The notes: generated by a model from the sequence alone, not told the origin. 64,000 nucleotides of DNA from Verrucomicrobiota bacterium (GCA_023416735.1 JAEZGX010000034.1:1-64000), one strand, 5' to 3'. Positions 9,013 through 18,454 are shown, counted from the first letter of the stretch. Program-made: numbers and translations.

Positions 9013-9528
9013 ATGTTTCCTCGCGAGCCGCTCGCTGCCGGCGTCCGCCGCGTTACTTTTCGGCTCGCCCTGCCGGCGGATACAGGGTTCCTGCGCGAGA
9101 TCTACGGCAGCACACGCGAAGCCGAGCTCGCGCCTGTGCCATGGACGCCGGAACAGAAAAACGCGTTCATCGCGCACCAGTTCGCCGCGCAAACGGACGC
9201 CTATACGAAAAACTATCCCGGCGCGGAATTTCTCGTCATTGCGGTGGATGATCGCAACGCCGGCCGCCTTTACCTCCACGAACGCGCCGACGAGATCCGC
9301 ATCATGGACGTCGCCCTGCTGCCGCCATTTCGAAATCTCGGCATCGGCTCCGCCGTGCTGCGCCGCGTGCTCGATCAAGGCTTGGCGTCGCATCGCTGCG
9401 TGAGCATCCACGTCGAAGTCTTCAATCTCGCGATGCGCCTTTACGAGCGACTCGGATTTACCGAAGTCTCGCGCACCGAAGTCTACGCGCTGATGGAGTG
9501 GCGTCTGCCCACTCAGCAGCCGAACTAG
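9013..9528 (+). CDS. GNAT-family N-acetyltransferase
   Basis: This protein has 171 residues. The acetyl-CoA binding motif A is visible as FRNLGIGSAVLRRVLD (about residues 105-120), followed by the motif-B region NLAMRLYERLGF. Such enzymes transfer acetyl from acetyl-CoA to an amine; the substrate cannot be read from the sequence. It starts 28 bp after the third collar gene and is likely the last gene of that operon, so a role in modifying the collar or DUF6916 proteins is possible but unproven. Its TAG stop overlaps the stop of the convergent gene within a shared CTAG at 9525-9528. Confidence 0.9.
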   Translation: MFPREPLAAGVRRVTFRLALPADTGFLREIYGSTREAELAPVPWTPEQKNAFIAHQFAAQTDAYTKNYPGAEFLVIAVDDRNAGRLYLHERADEIRIMDVALLPPFRNLGIGSAVLRRVLDQGLASHRCVSIHVEVFNLAMRLYERLGFTEVSRTEVYALMEWRLPTQQPN

Positions 9529-9941
9529 ACCAGCCGGTTGATCACCGCCGAGTAAGCAACTGCGCCCGAGTCGGCCGGACTCGCCACGACAAACAACTCC
9601 ACTTCGCCCAGGTCGGGATTCGACAGGCGGTAGACGCCCTGCGAAATGGCCGCGTTCGCGTCGCCCGTGAACCTGAGCGAGAAATTCTCCACTTCGGGCC
9701 CGCGCTCGTGCCGCTGCACTTCGGCCAAGATCCAGCTCTGCCCACCTGCCAGTCCCGCTCCGGCGACGCGGAAGCGCGCGCCTTCTAAGGCCGCAAAGTT
9801 CGCGTGGGCAAGCGGCTCCCGCGACAGCGATGGCGTGCCATTGAACGCCGACACGAGCGTGCTCGCGGAGCCTCTCGAGGCAACGAGCGCCGCGCCGGAC
9901 AAAAGCGCGAGCTGACGAACAAACTTACGACGGCTGGACAT
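9525..9941 (-). CDS. DUF6916-like protein, Tat-exported form
   Basis: From the ATG at 9941 the protein has 138 residues and opens with MSSRRKFVRQLALLSGAAL, a good twin-arginine signal (SRRKFVR plus a hydrophobic stretch). An upstream in-frame start would put 15 extra residues before the signal and is less likely. The mature part shares the ENFSLRF, QGVYRL and LGEVELFVV pattern with the signal-less protein at 7094-7411. So one paralogue appears cytoplasmic and the other exported folded through Tat. It converges on the GNAT gene and is transcribed separately from the collar operon. Confidence 0.8.
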   Translation of the reverse strand: MSSRRKFVRQLALLSGAALVASRGSASTLVSAFNGTPSLSREPLAHANFAALEGARFRVAGAGLAGGQSWILAEVQRHERGPEVENFSLRFTGDANAAISQGVYRLSNPDLGEVELFVVASPADSGAVAYSAVINRLV

Positions 9942-10052
9942 CGTGGCGCAGGGGTTTGGCGGCGGCCTCATGTAACGTAAAGACAAATACAGCCGATCGA
10001 CTGATTTGCGGCAGGAGTCGTGCGTAGCGGAGCGGTGGTGCGACGATCAAAG

Positions 10053-10079
10053 AAAAGGGCGAGTCGAAGAACTCGCCCT
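10053..10079 (-). terminator. Rho-independent terminator of the Ig-repeat protein gene
   Basis: On the minus strand the 8-bp stem GGGCGAGT / ACTCGCCC (10057-10064 with 10071-10078, 6-nt loop) is followed by TTTTCTTT. It lies 27 bp after the stop codon of the gene at 10106-12961. Confidence 0.85.
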
Positions 10080-10105
10080 GCTTTGATGCGAAGACCGAGT
10101 GAGGT

Positions 10106-12961
10106 TTACTCCGAGACCTCGTAGATCTCGACCAAGGCGACGCCGGTGGTGTTGTTGGCGCCGGAGACGTGGACGGTGTAGAGGCCGGGGGCGAGGGTCA
10201 TGAGGAGCGCGGCGTCTTTGCTGCCGGATTGGAGATGGAAGGCGCCGGTGGCGGTTTCGGCCGCGGTGACGGCGGCAGCCATGGTGGCGTCCGTGCTCCA
10301 GTTGTCGTTTTGCGCGATCTCTTCGGAGCGGCGGAAGACTTTGAGGACGGGATCGGCGAGCGGATTGGCAACACCTTGCGCCGCGAGGCCGGGGCCGACG
10401 CCGCGGATCAGGACTTTCTTCGGGGAGTTGCCGGTGATGACGAGACCGCCGATCAGGACGTTTTCGCCGGTGCCGACCTCGCCGCGCGTCGAGATGTCGA
10501 TCAGGCGTTGGTATTCGGCTTGGGGGTTTTCGGAGGCGTCGTAGATCTCGGCGAGGGCGACGCCTTCCCCGCCCGAAACGTGCACGGTGTAGGCGCCGGG
10601 TTGAAGGGTGGTGACGAGGATAGCGTCTTTGCTGCCGGCGGTGACGGCGAAGGCGCCGACGCGTTGGGCGATCGCGGCGATGTCGGCAGGATTGGCGTTG
10701 GAACCCCAATCGTTGTTTTCGGCGAGGAGGGTCGATCCCTTGAAGAGGCGGATCACGGGATCGGCGAGGACGCCGGTGACGCCGAGCGGAGCGAGCGAGG
10801 GACCGATCGCGCGGATGAGGACTTGCTTCGGTTGCGAGCCGCCGATGACCAAACCGGAGATGAGGATTTTTTCACCGGAGCCGACACGTCCGCGCGAAGA
10901 CAAGCCGACGAGGCGGTCGGTGCGGGCGGTGCGCGTTTCCAGGCCGGCGAAACCGACGGGATTTTGATTGGGGATGAGGATCGTGCCAGCGACGGTGGTC
11001 GTGGACGCGTCGACGGCGCCTTGGAGCGTCACGTTGGAGGCTTGGAGTTGGAAGGAACCGTTGGATGCGAGCGTCGCGGGGCCGCCGACGGTGAGGGTCG
11101 GTGTGATTGCGAGGACGAGGACGTTGTTGTTGGTGCCGACGATCGAGTAAACGGTGCCTTGGTTGGTTTCGAGAGCGCTAGAGCGATAGAGACCGGATGC
11201 ATCGGCGGACGGTCCGGTGGGCGGTTCGACCTGGGTCGTGAAGCTATAGCCGGTGCCGTCGATTGAGCCGGAGAGCGTCGTGCCGTTGATTTGGCCGCGG
11301 AGGGTGAGCGTGCGGGCGGTCGGAGTCGTTTGGCTGATCGTGGCCGTGAAGCGGTCGTCAGCGTCGAGGGCGAACGTCACCAGCTCGTTGATACCGATCG
11401 AGGGCGCGACGATGAGGAGCGAGCCGGTGTCGGAGTGGGCCGGGAGAACCGCGGCGATATCGCCAACTTTCGTGTCGCCATCGGTGAGCGCGAGAACGCG
11501 AGCGCCGTCGGTGCGCGTGATGGGCTGGCTGGAGCTCGAGAAGAAGCTGCCGAAGAAGACGAGATCGTCGACGGCGATGACTTCGAAGGCACGGGTGACG
11601 TCCGGAGCGGTTTGATAGGTGTCGTTGCCGGCTTGCGCTGCGCGGATCGTGACGGTGCCGGGCGTGCCGAGAAGCGTCACGGTCTGGCCGGAGAGCTGTG
11701 CTGGACTTCCGGATACAACCGTGAACGTGACGGGCAGGCCGGACGTTGCGGTGGCGTTGAGGTCGAAGGAGCCGTCGGTTGTAAGACGGTCGGGCAGCGG
11801 TGCGAACGTGATCGATTGCGTGAGCTTCGAGGAGTTGATCGTGCGGTCGGCGGACGCGGCTTCGTAGTTTTGGGTTTGGGGAATCGAGGCGCGCACAACG
11901 ACGGAGCCGGTGCCGTTGATGGTGAGAGTGGAACCGGTGAGCGTCGCGCTGCCGGAGAGGAGCGTGAAGGTGACGGGCGTGCCGGAGGTGGAACTGGCGG
12001 CGAGCGTGACGGATTGGTTGGGCGGCACGGTGCCGGGGTCGGCGAAGGTGATCGTCGGCGCGGCGCGGGCGATGGTGAGCGTGCCGCTGGCGGTCGCGGT
12101 GTGCGTGCCGTTGTTGATCGTGGCAGATACGGCGTAGCTGCCGGCGTTCGTCGGCGCGGTTGCGCTGCCATCGTAGGTGATCGTGACGGGGAGGCCGGTG
12201 GGGGTCGGCGTGGCGGTCGCGGCTTTCGGCGAACCGTTGTAGGTATGTGAGAGATTGGAGAGCGCGATGGACGCGTTGGCCGTGTTGACGGTGAGCGTGA
12301 TGTCTTTGGTCGCGGTGCCGGCGGCGTTGGTGGCCTTCAGGGTGACGGTGAAGGAGCCGGTTTGGGTTGGCGCGCCGGAGATGGTGGCGCCGTTGCGCGT
12401 GAGGCCGGGCGGAAGACCGGTCGCGTCGTAGCTCGCGATGTCGATGGGGCTCGTCGCGTCGATGTTGAAGGAGAGCGTCGAACCGAACGTCGCGGGCGCG
12501 GGGTTCGTGTTGTTGATCACGGGCGCGGTTGCGGGCGTGAGCGTGACGGCGGTGGGCGTGATGGTTTCGCGGATACCGGGAAAACGAACGATCACTGAGG
12601 AGGCGATCGAAGCGGTGGACGTAAGGTTTGCCGGATACGTCACCGTGAAGGTGAAGGAGGCGTCTTGCGGGATCGACACGTAGGCCCATTCCAGCGTGCC
12701 GGTTTGGCCAGCGGAAGGTTTCACGTCGGGTTCGCTGGCGCCGCCCGTGTAGGACCAACCGGCAGGAAGCGTGACTTCCCAACCGATCGCGGTCGTGTCG
12801 CCGGGGTAGCTAGCGACGTTCGCGGTGAACGTCGTGGTGCCACCACCGGGCAATAGATACGCGTTCGACGGTGTGAGGGTCGCGGTCGCACCTGGCGCGG
12901 CGTGAAGGCCGAACGGAACAATCGCGGCAACGAGGATCGAGAGGAAACGGGTCAGCTTCAT
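10106..12961 (-). CDS. Large secreted Ig/MBG-repeat protein with duplicated C-terminal surface module
   Basis: This protein has 951 residues. The signal peptide is MKLTRFLSILVAAIVPFGLHA. It is followed by a putative-Ig (He_PIG-like) domain at about 155-230, an MBG/YDG-type domain (SHTYNGSPKAAT) at about 230-300 and two Ig-like repeats starting with TITFADPG and QSITFAPLPD. The last 300 residues contain two copies of a module with SSRGRVGSGEKILISGLVI or STRGEVGTGENVLIGGLVI, then DPVI/DPVL and PGAYTVHV / PGLYTVHV. The same C-terminus occurs in the protein at 19026-24449, so it may be an attachment or sorting module. Only 48 bp separate it from the upstream giant gene, so co-transcription is likely. 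It ends in a clear terminator. Confidence 0.93.
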   Translation of the reverse strand: MKLTRFLSILVAAIVPFGLHAAPGATATLTPSNAYLLPGGGTTTFTANVASYPGDTTAIGWEVTLPAGWSYTGGASEPDVKPSAGQTGTLEWAYVSIPQDASFTFTVTYPANLTSTASIASSVIVRFPGIRETITPTAVTLTPATAPVINNTNPAPATFGSTLSFNIDATSPIDIASYDATGLPPGLTRNGATISGAPTQTGSFTVTLKATNAAGTATKDITLTVNTANASIALSNLSHTYNGSPKAATATPTPTGLPVTITYDGSATAPTNAGSYAVSATINNGTHTATASGTLTIARAAPTITFADPGTVPPNQSVTLAASSTSGTPVTFTLLSGSATLTGSTLTINGTGSVVVRASIPQTQNYEAASADRTINSSKLTQSITFAPLPDRLTTDGSFDLNATATSGLPVTFTVVSGSPAQLSGQTVTLLGTPGTVTIRAAQAGNDTYQTAPDVTRAFEVIAVDDLVFFGSFFSSSSQPITRTDGARVLALTDGDTKVGDIAAVLPAHSDTGSLLIVAPSIGINELVTFALDADDRFTATISQTTPTARTLTLRGQINGTTLSGSIDGTGYSFTTQVEPPTGPSADASGLYRSSALETNQGTVYSIVGTNNNVLVLAITPTLTVGGPATLASNGSFQLQASNVTLQGAVDASTTTVAGTILIPNQNPVGFAGLETRTARTDRLVGLSSRGRVGSGEKILISGLVIGGSQPKQVLIRAIGPSLAPLGVTGVLADPVIRLFKGSTLLAENNDWGSNANPADIAAIAQRVGAFAVTAGSKDAILVTTLQPGAYTVHVSGGEGVALAEIYDASENPQAEYQRLIDISTRGEVGTGENVLIGGLVITGNSPKKVLIRGVGPGLAAQGVANPLADPVLKVFRRSEEIAQNDNWSTDATMAAAVTAAETATGAFHLQSGSKDAALLMTLAPGLYTVHVSGANNTTGVALVEIYEVSE

Positions 12962-13009
12962 GGCGCTAAAGAGGTGTTGGTGGTGTCGATTCGGCGGATG
13001 ATGAGGCGC

Positions 13010-16000
13010 TCAGCGGCGGGTTCGCGCGCCGGGGGCAAAACCGTCTTCGGTCTCAAGTTCCGTGCGGTGGTATTCGCCGGTGCGGGTCGTGCCGTCGCGG
13101 GTGTTGTAGAGTTCAATCACGCGCGTGAGCTCGAGGAGGCTGAGTCGTCCATCCTGATTTGTATCCGCGGAATGGTGACTCGTGATCGTGCCGGTGCCGG
13201 CGGCGAAGCCGTCTTCGGTCGTCGCGTCGGTATAATAGGCGCCGGTGCGGGTGGTGCCGTCGCGGGTGTTGTAGAGTTCGATGACGCGCGTCAGCTCGAG
13301 GAGACTCAGCCGCCAGTTCCCATCGGTATCGGCGGAATGATAACCAAGGGCACGCGTGACCGTGACGGTGTAGCTCGTTGTTGTGACCCCATCCTGTGCG
13401 GTGACGACGATTTCCACGGGATTGCTCCCTGGGTTAAGATCAAGAGGAGCGCTGGGGGAGCCCGAAGTGGCGGCTTGTCCGTTGATCAGGATCGTGGCGG
13501 CTGTGTCCGCGGTCGTGGCGGTGACGGTAAGCACAGAGGTCGCATACGACACGTCCGCCGCGTAGATGGTGGTGCCGGAGACGAATGCTGGAGACAGAAC
13601 CCCCTCGCTTAATACCAGCCCCGCGAGCGCGGAGTTTATGGCGGGGGCGCGGGTAACGGTGAGCGTGTAGGTTTTCGTCGCGCTATTCTGGGCGGTGACG
13701 ACGACCTGGACGGTGTTCGCACCCACGTTGAGGCTGATCGAGCCGCTCGCGGCACCGGAGCTTACGGAGATGTCGTTAATCTTCACCGTCGCGGTCGCGT
13801 CGGCGACGGTTGGAGTGACGGTGATGCTGGCCGTGGCGTTCGTGACGCTCGCCGAGTAGTTCGTCATGCCGGAGACGAAGGTCGGCGAAAGCGTGCCGAC
13901 GCTGAGTGTCAGAGCGGAAAGATCGGCGTTGGAGCTGGCGGCGCGCGTGACGACGATCGTGTAAGTCTTCGTCGTGCCATCCTGCGCTGTGGTGACGACG
14001 GCGAGGGTGTTGGCCCCGACGGACAGGTTAATCGCACCGCTCGTGTTGCCCGATGCAACAGCGACGTCGTTCACCTTCACGGTCGCTGTGCTTTCCGCGA
14101 GTGTCGGCGTGACCGTGATGCTCGTGACGGCATTCGACACGTCGGCGGCGTAGCTCGTGGTTCCGGACGCGAATCCGGGCGTGAGCGTGCCGCTGCTGAG
14201 CACGAGGTTCGACAGATCGGCGTTCGAGTTGGGGAGACGCGTGATCGTGACGGTGTAGGTCTGCGTCGCGACGCCGTCTTCCGCGGTGGAGACGACGGAG
14301 ATGACATTCGCTCCGACCGCGAGCGAGATCGCCCCACTCGGCGAGCCGGAGGTCACGACGCTGGCGTTAACCGTGATGATCGTCTGTGGGTCGGTCGCGG
14401 TCGGTGTCAGGGTGACGCTGGAAACGGCATTGGCTACATTCGCGGTGTAGCTGGCCGTGCCGCTCGCGAAACTCGGTGAGAGCGTGCCCGCACTCAACGC
14501 GAGCGCCGAGAGCGAAGCATCGGTCGAAAGAGCGCGATACGACCGGACTGAAACATCATCGATCGCCAGACCTGCGAGCGGGGTGGCGCCGCTGCTTTCG
14601 AGATGAAAACGCAGTCGGATCGTCTTGCCCGCGAAATCGCTGATCAGCACGCGATGAAGGCCCCACCCTGCGGCTTCGTCGATGGTGATCGAATCGGCGC
14701 CGACCTCTTCGTCGCGCATGTCGGGCCCGAGCCAGCGCCACGCAATTTGCGTCGCATTGTCGCCGCCGACTTCCTCGACCGCCACGTAAGCGGCCATCGT
14801 GCTCGCGTCCGCGAGTTGATAACTCATCACCCAGGCGAGCTCGACGACGCGACCGGTCGGCACCGCGGTCAGGTCGATGTTCGGCGAAACCAGATCCTGG
14901 TTACTCGAGGCTTCGAAGGTTCCATCCAGATCGGTCTTCCATGCTTTCGTGCCGCTGTGCGCACCGACGATCGGCGCGGCCGCGGGCGTGCCGTGCTCCC
15001 ACTCGTCAGCCGTGCCGCTGTGCGTGAAGCCGCCGTCGTCGGCTTCGAAGTCCGCGCTGAAATGATTGGCGACCACGCCCGTTGGCGCAGCGTCCTCATC
15101 GACGACGATCAAACTCCAGCTGTGGAGCGTGGCGGTGCCTCCGTTGGCGTCGCGATCGCGGATCGTAAGCGTCCACGTGCCCTGTGCGTCCTGACCGTTG
15201 AACCAGCTTAACCGCGAGTCTCGGACCGGTTTCAGGATGGCGCCGTCGATGTCCGCCATTTCCGGCGGGAAGACCGGATTTTCGGGGTCGAACGCGATCG
15301 CGTAAGCGCCATCGTCATCAAGCACCACATCGAGCGTGGATAAGAAATATCCGGAGACCTCGCGCACCAAACCGACGGTGTTGCCGCCGGGCGAAGTCAG
15401 GTGGATGTGAAGATTGGACCAGCTGTTGGATGTCACATGAAGCGCGACTTTCAGCTTACCGATGCGGTGGCTGCTCGGAACGGTCAGCGTGGAAACGAGT
15501 TCCTCGCCATCCGGCACCCCGCCGTCGGCGACGGTGGCTGCGTAGGTCGTGGCCTGGTTTTCCGAGCGCGCCGGCAGGACGCTCACGCTCAACTGATAGT
15601 TGCCAGTCCCGCTCGTCGAGTGGATGGAAAGTTTATACGTCGTCGTTTCTTTGGCGGTGAAAACCATCGCTTCTGAACTCGGCGGCGTGTCGCTCACCAG
15701 ATCGCTGCCATTCGCCCGCCAACCCGACAGCGGATGCTCCGGGTTGATGTCGGAGAGAACGAGAGCGCAGTCGAGCTCGCTGCCCAAACGCGCCGGATCC
15801 AGATCGAGACTCACGAAGAGGGTCTCACCGGCACCGAGCGTGATCGTGTAAGAATCGGATTCAACACCGATGGAGCCCAAAACCCAACTGGCACCCGTCA
15901 ATTCCTGACCCGTATAGCTCGCGGTTGCCGCCGTCTTCGCCGTCGGTGAGCCACGCTGCAGACGAAGGAAGAGTTCATACGGAAACACGATCGCTTCCGG

Positions 16001-18454
16001 CCGCTGGCACTCGACGACGACATAATACGTGCCGTCCGTGGGGAGCGCGAGACCGGCAATGCTCGACGAGGTCGAGCTCAGGACACCGTCGTCGTCGTCA
16101 ACCTCGAGCACCGTCACACCATCTGGACCCACGACCCGAATCAGCGTGTCGCGACTGGAGCCCGGCGCATCGGAGCTCGCCGTGGTAGTCGTCGCGATGA
16201 AGACGCGATCGCCCGCTTGCGCGTCGAACGAGTAGATGTCGACGTCGCCCGCCGGATAGAGGTTTTCCGTCACGCGCGCGCCCGCCGCGACGCTCGCGAG
16301 CGGTTCGGCCGCGGCCGGATTCAACGCCGGTCCGACAATGCTGTGCAGCGTCACTTCGTTGTCCGAGGGATCCGAATCCGGAGTCTCCGCGAGAGCCACC
16401 GCCCAGAGTTTTACGCCGGCTCCGCGGCCCGCGCCTACTCTCGGCGTGGTCTCGATCGTGAGCGTCTTGGAATCGCCCGCCGCGATCGTTCCGTCCGTGA
16501 AAAAGATGTTGTTGCCGGTCGGCGAAATCGTCCAGCCGCTCGCCGTCGCCGACGCATAGTTAGCGGCCCCGCTCAACTGGACATACACCGCCACGCCCGT
16601 GGCGGCATCGGGACCGCTGTTGGTGATCGTGATATCGAAGCTGCCGAGCCCCTCCGAGCCAACGCCAGCGGAGAGCGCGAGATCCGCGCCGGCGGTAACG
16701 GTGGTCGTTGCCGTGGCGCTGTTGTTCGCACTGCTCGTTTCCGTGTCGGACGTGCTCACCGTCGCGGTCGTCGAAAACGTGGTGCCGATGGCGACGCTCG
16801 TTTCGATATCCACGACCAGTGTGAAACTCTCGCTCGCGCCTGCCGCCACCGCGTCATTGGTGGCGTGAATGGTTCCGTTCGCGCCCACGGCCGGCGTGGT
16901 CGCGGACCATACTCCCGGGGTCGAGAGCGACACAAAGGTTGTCCCGGCCGGCAGCGGGATCGATAGCGCGGCGGCGGTCGGTGGGAGCGATCCGTTGTTA
17001 GCCACCGTCACCGTGTAGGTGACATTGCCGCCCCGCACCGCGGGGTCCGGCGCATCGGAGATCGTGACTGCCAGGTCGATCGTGTCGTCGTTCGTGATCG
17101 TGCCTTGGCCCTGACCATCGCCGACGAGAGCGCCGGTGACGTTCGTGAGGTTCACGAAAAAGGTCTCGGCGGCTTCCATATCGATGTCGCCATTGACGAG
17201 CACCGAGAAGGTGTAGCTCGAACTGCCCATAGAGATGTATTGCCCCGTCAATGCCTTCGCCGTGTAGTCCGAACCGGCGGTCGCAGTGCCGTCAGCGGTC
17301 GCGATATCGAACATCACGCCGACCGCGCCCGCGGGCTCCGAGAGATTCACCGTAAACGTGAACATTGTCGTGCCGCTGTCTCCTTCCGCTTGGGAGACGT
17401 CGTTGATGGTCAGCAGCCTGCCCTGGAGAAACGCATTGCTCGAACTCGTCGCACTGGTGCCGGCGGGAGTGGTGACCGTTACGTTGACAGATCCGTTGCC
17501 AGCCGGAGCCACGGCCGTGATTTGCGTGTCGCTATGGATCGTGAAGGACGTCGCGGGCGCGGCGCCAAACATGACGGCCGTTGCTCCAGTGAAGCCGCTG
17601 CCGGTGAGCGTCACCGTGGTGCCGCCCGCCGTTGGGCCAGTCGAAGGAGAGACGCCGGTGACCTCGGGGACGAAACTCACCTTTTTGATCACGCCGTCCA
17701 TGTCCGCGACGTAGAGATTGCCCGCGCTGTCCATCGCCAACCCACGAGGCACCTCCATCTCCAACACCACGGTGACGGCCTGATCCGACGCCGCCACTTT
17801 CTTCACTTCGTGGCTCATGAAATCACTTACATACAGGTTACCGGCTGCGTCGAAGAGCAGGCCAATCACACCGCCAAAGCCATCCGCATAAACCGTCTTG
17901 CTGCCGGCGGTCGTGATCGCCACGACCTCGGAGGACGATGCCACATACACGCTGCCGGCTCGAAACGCCGCATTCTGCGGGGTCGTAACCGTCGCCAGCG
18001 TGCTTTTCCCAGACCAATCTGGCGGCACCACGTAAACGATATTGTTATGGTAGCTGGTCAGATAGAAATTTCCCGCGGCATCGATCGCCAGACCCGAGAA
18101 GGATTCTGTTCCCACCTCATCCGGCAGCGTGTAACGTGTCGTGTGGGCCCCGTCCAACCCGACTTCATAAAGGACACCGCTAACATGGGCGGCAAACAGC
18201 TTCCCGTCATGAAAGGCAAGTTGCTGCGCCATCCCGACGTTTGTCGTCAGCGTGCTTACGACGCCCGACGGCGTGATCTTCAAGATGGCATCCATGCTGG
18301 CAACATACAGATTGCCATCTGCATCGAAGGCCATGTTGCCATTAACCCCGGGAGGAACGGTGGCAAAGTCTGTCACAGTAACGGCCGAGGCGGTCGACAG
18401 CCCTGCGCAGAGCGAGAGGACTGAAAAAACGAAGCAGCGGAGCAGGGAGTGCAT
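13010..18454 (-). CDS. Giant secreted multidomain protein (propeller, TIG, Calx-beta, DUF11, PPC, P-domain, cadherin-like, dockerin)
   Basis: I take the ATG at 18454 (MHSLLRCFVFSVLSLCAGL, a signal peptide), giving 1814 residues; an upstream in-frame start would place 45 residues before the signal. Domains in order are: NHL/SMP-like propeller (20-290), IPT/TIG (293-375), Calx-beta (378-490, ending TITNDD), two DUF11-like domains (495-720), two PPC-like domains (735-990), a P/proprotein-convertase beta-sandwich (1000-1130, GTWTLTIRD), a MAM/jelly-roll-like domain (1140-1320), four cadherin-like beta-sandwich repeats of about 90 residues (1330-1700), and a duplicated dockerin-like EF-hand tail (SADTDGNWRLSLLELTRVI, SADTNQDGRLSLLELTRVI). 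No protease catalytic domain is evident although PPC and P domains usually accompany one. A LytTR-like tandem site lies 93-122 bp upstream. Confidence 0.93.
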   Translation of the reverse strand: MHSLLRCFVFSVLSLCAGLSTASAVTVTDFATVPPGVNGNMAFDADGNLYVASMDAILKITPSGVVSTLTTNVGMAQQLAFHDGKLFAAHVSGVLYEVGLDGAHTTRYTLPDEVGTESFSGLAIDAAGNFYLTSYHNNIVYVVPPDWSGKSTLATVTTPQNAAFRAGSVYVASSSEVVAITTAGSKTVYADGFGGVIGLLFDAAGNLYVSDFMSHEVKKVAASDQAVTVVLEMEVPRGLAMDSAGNLYVADMDGVIKKVSFVPEVTGVSPSTGPTAGGTTVTLTGSGFTGATAVMFGAAPATSFTIHSDTQITAVAPAGNGSVNVTVTTPAGTSATSSSNAFLQGRLLTINDVSQAEGDSGTTMFTFTVNLSEPAGAVGVMFDIATADGTATAGSDYTAKALTGQYISMGSSSYTFSVLVNGDIDMEAAETFFVNLTNVTGALVGDGQGQGTITNDDTIDLAVTISDAPDPAVRGGNVTYTVTVANNGSLPPTAAALSIPLPAGTTFVSLSTPGVWSATTPAVGANGTIHATNDAVAAGASESFTLVVDIETSVAIGTTFSTTATVSTSDTETSSANNSATATTTVTAGADLALSAGVGSEGLGSFDITITNSGPDAATGVAVYVQLSGAANYASATASGWTISPTGNNIFFTDGTIAAGDSKTLTIETTPRVGAGRGAGVKLWAVALAETPDSDPSDNEVTLHSIVGPALNPAAAEPLASVAAGARVTENLYPAGDVDIYSFDAQAGDRVFIATTTTASSDAPGSSRDTLIRVVGPDGVTVLEVDDDDGVLSSTSSSIAGLALPTDGTYYVVVECQRPEAIVFPYELFLRLQRGSPTAKTAATASYTGQELTGASWVLGSIGVESDSYTITLGAGETLFVSLDLDPARLGSELDCALVLSDINPEHPLSGWRANGSDLVSDTPPSSEAMVFTAKETTTYKLSIHSTSGTGNYQLSVSVLPARSENQATTYAATVADGGVPDGEELVSTLTVPSSHRIGKLKVALHVTSNSWSNLHIHLTSPGGNTVGLVREVSGYFLSTLDVVLDDDGAYAIAFDPENPVFPPEMADIDGAILKPVRDSRLSWFNGQDAQGTWTLTIRDRDANGGTATLHSWSLIVVDEDAAPTGVVANHFSADFEADDGGFTHSGTADEWEHGTPAAAPIVGAHSGTKAWKTDLDGTFEASSNQDLVSPNIDLTAVPTGRVVELAWVMSYQLADASTMAAYVAVEEVGGDNATQIAWRWLGPDMRDEEVGADSITIDEAAGWGLHRVLISDFAGKTIRLRFHLESSGATPLAGLAIDDVSVRSYRALSTDASLSALALSAGTLSPSFASGTASYTANVANAVSSVTLTPTATDPQTIITVNASVVTSGSPSGAISLAVGANVISVVSTAEDGVATQTYTVTITRLPNSNADLSNLVLSSGTLTPGFASGTTSYAADVSNAVTSITVTPTLAESTATVKVNDVAVASGNTSGAINLSVGANTLAVVTTAQDGTTKTYTIVVTRAASSNADLSALTLSVGTLSPTFVSGMTNYSASVTNATASITVTPTVADATATVKINDISVSSGAASGSISLNVGANTVQVVVTAQNSATKTYTLTVTRAPAINSALAGLVLSEGVLSPAFVSGTTIYAADVSYATSVLTVTATTADTAATILINGQAATSGSPSAPLDLNPGSNPVEIVVTAQDGVTTTSYTVTVTRALGYHSADTDGNWRLSLLELTRVIELYNTRDGTTRTGAYYTDATTEDGFAAGTGTITSHHSADTNQDGRLSLLELTRVIELYNTRDGTTRTGEYHRTELETEDGFAPGARTRR
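13079..13345 (-). repeat. Duplicated dockerin-like segment (165-bp period)
   Basis: Two DNA copies of about 100 bp lie 165 bp (55 codons) apart, starting at 13079 and 13244 with GGTGCGGGT. Both encode RLSLLELTRVIELYNTRDG after a calcium-loop-like DxDGNW or DTNQDG. The near identity at DNA level suggests recent duplication or gene conversion. Confidence 0.8.

Noticed and set aside
11358..12782. 474-codon minus-strand frame overlapping the Ig-repeat gene
   Set aside because: It is a frame-shifted reading of the same strand, His/Arg-rich and without domains, whereas the 951-residue frame has signal peptide and Ig repeats.
13079..13345. CRISPR-like array
   Set aside because: There are only two units, in frame within a coding sequence, encoding dockerin-like repeats.
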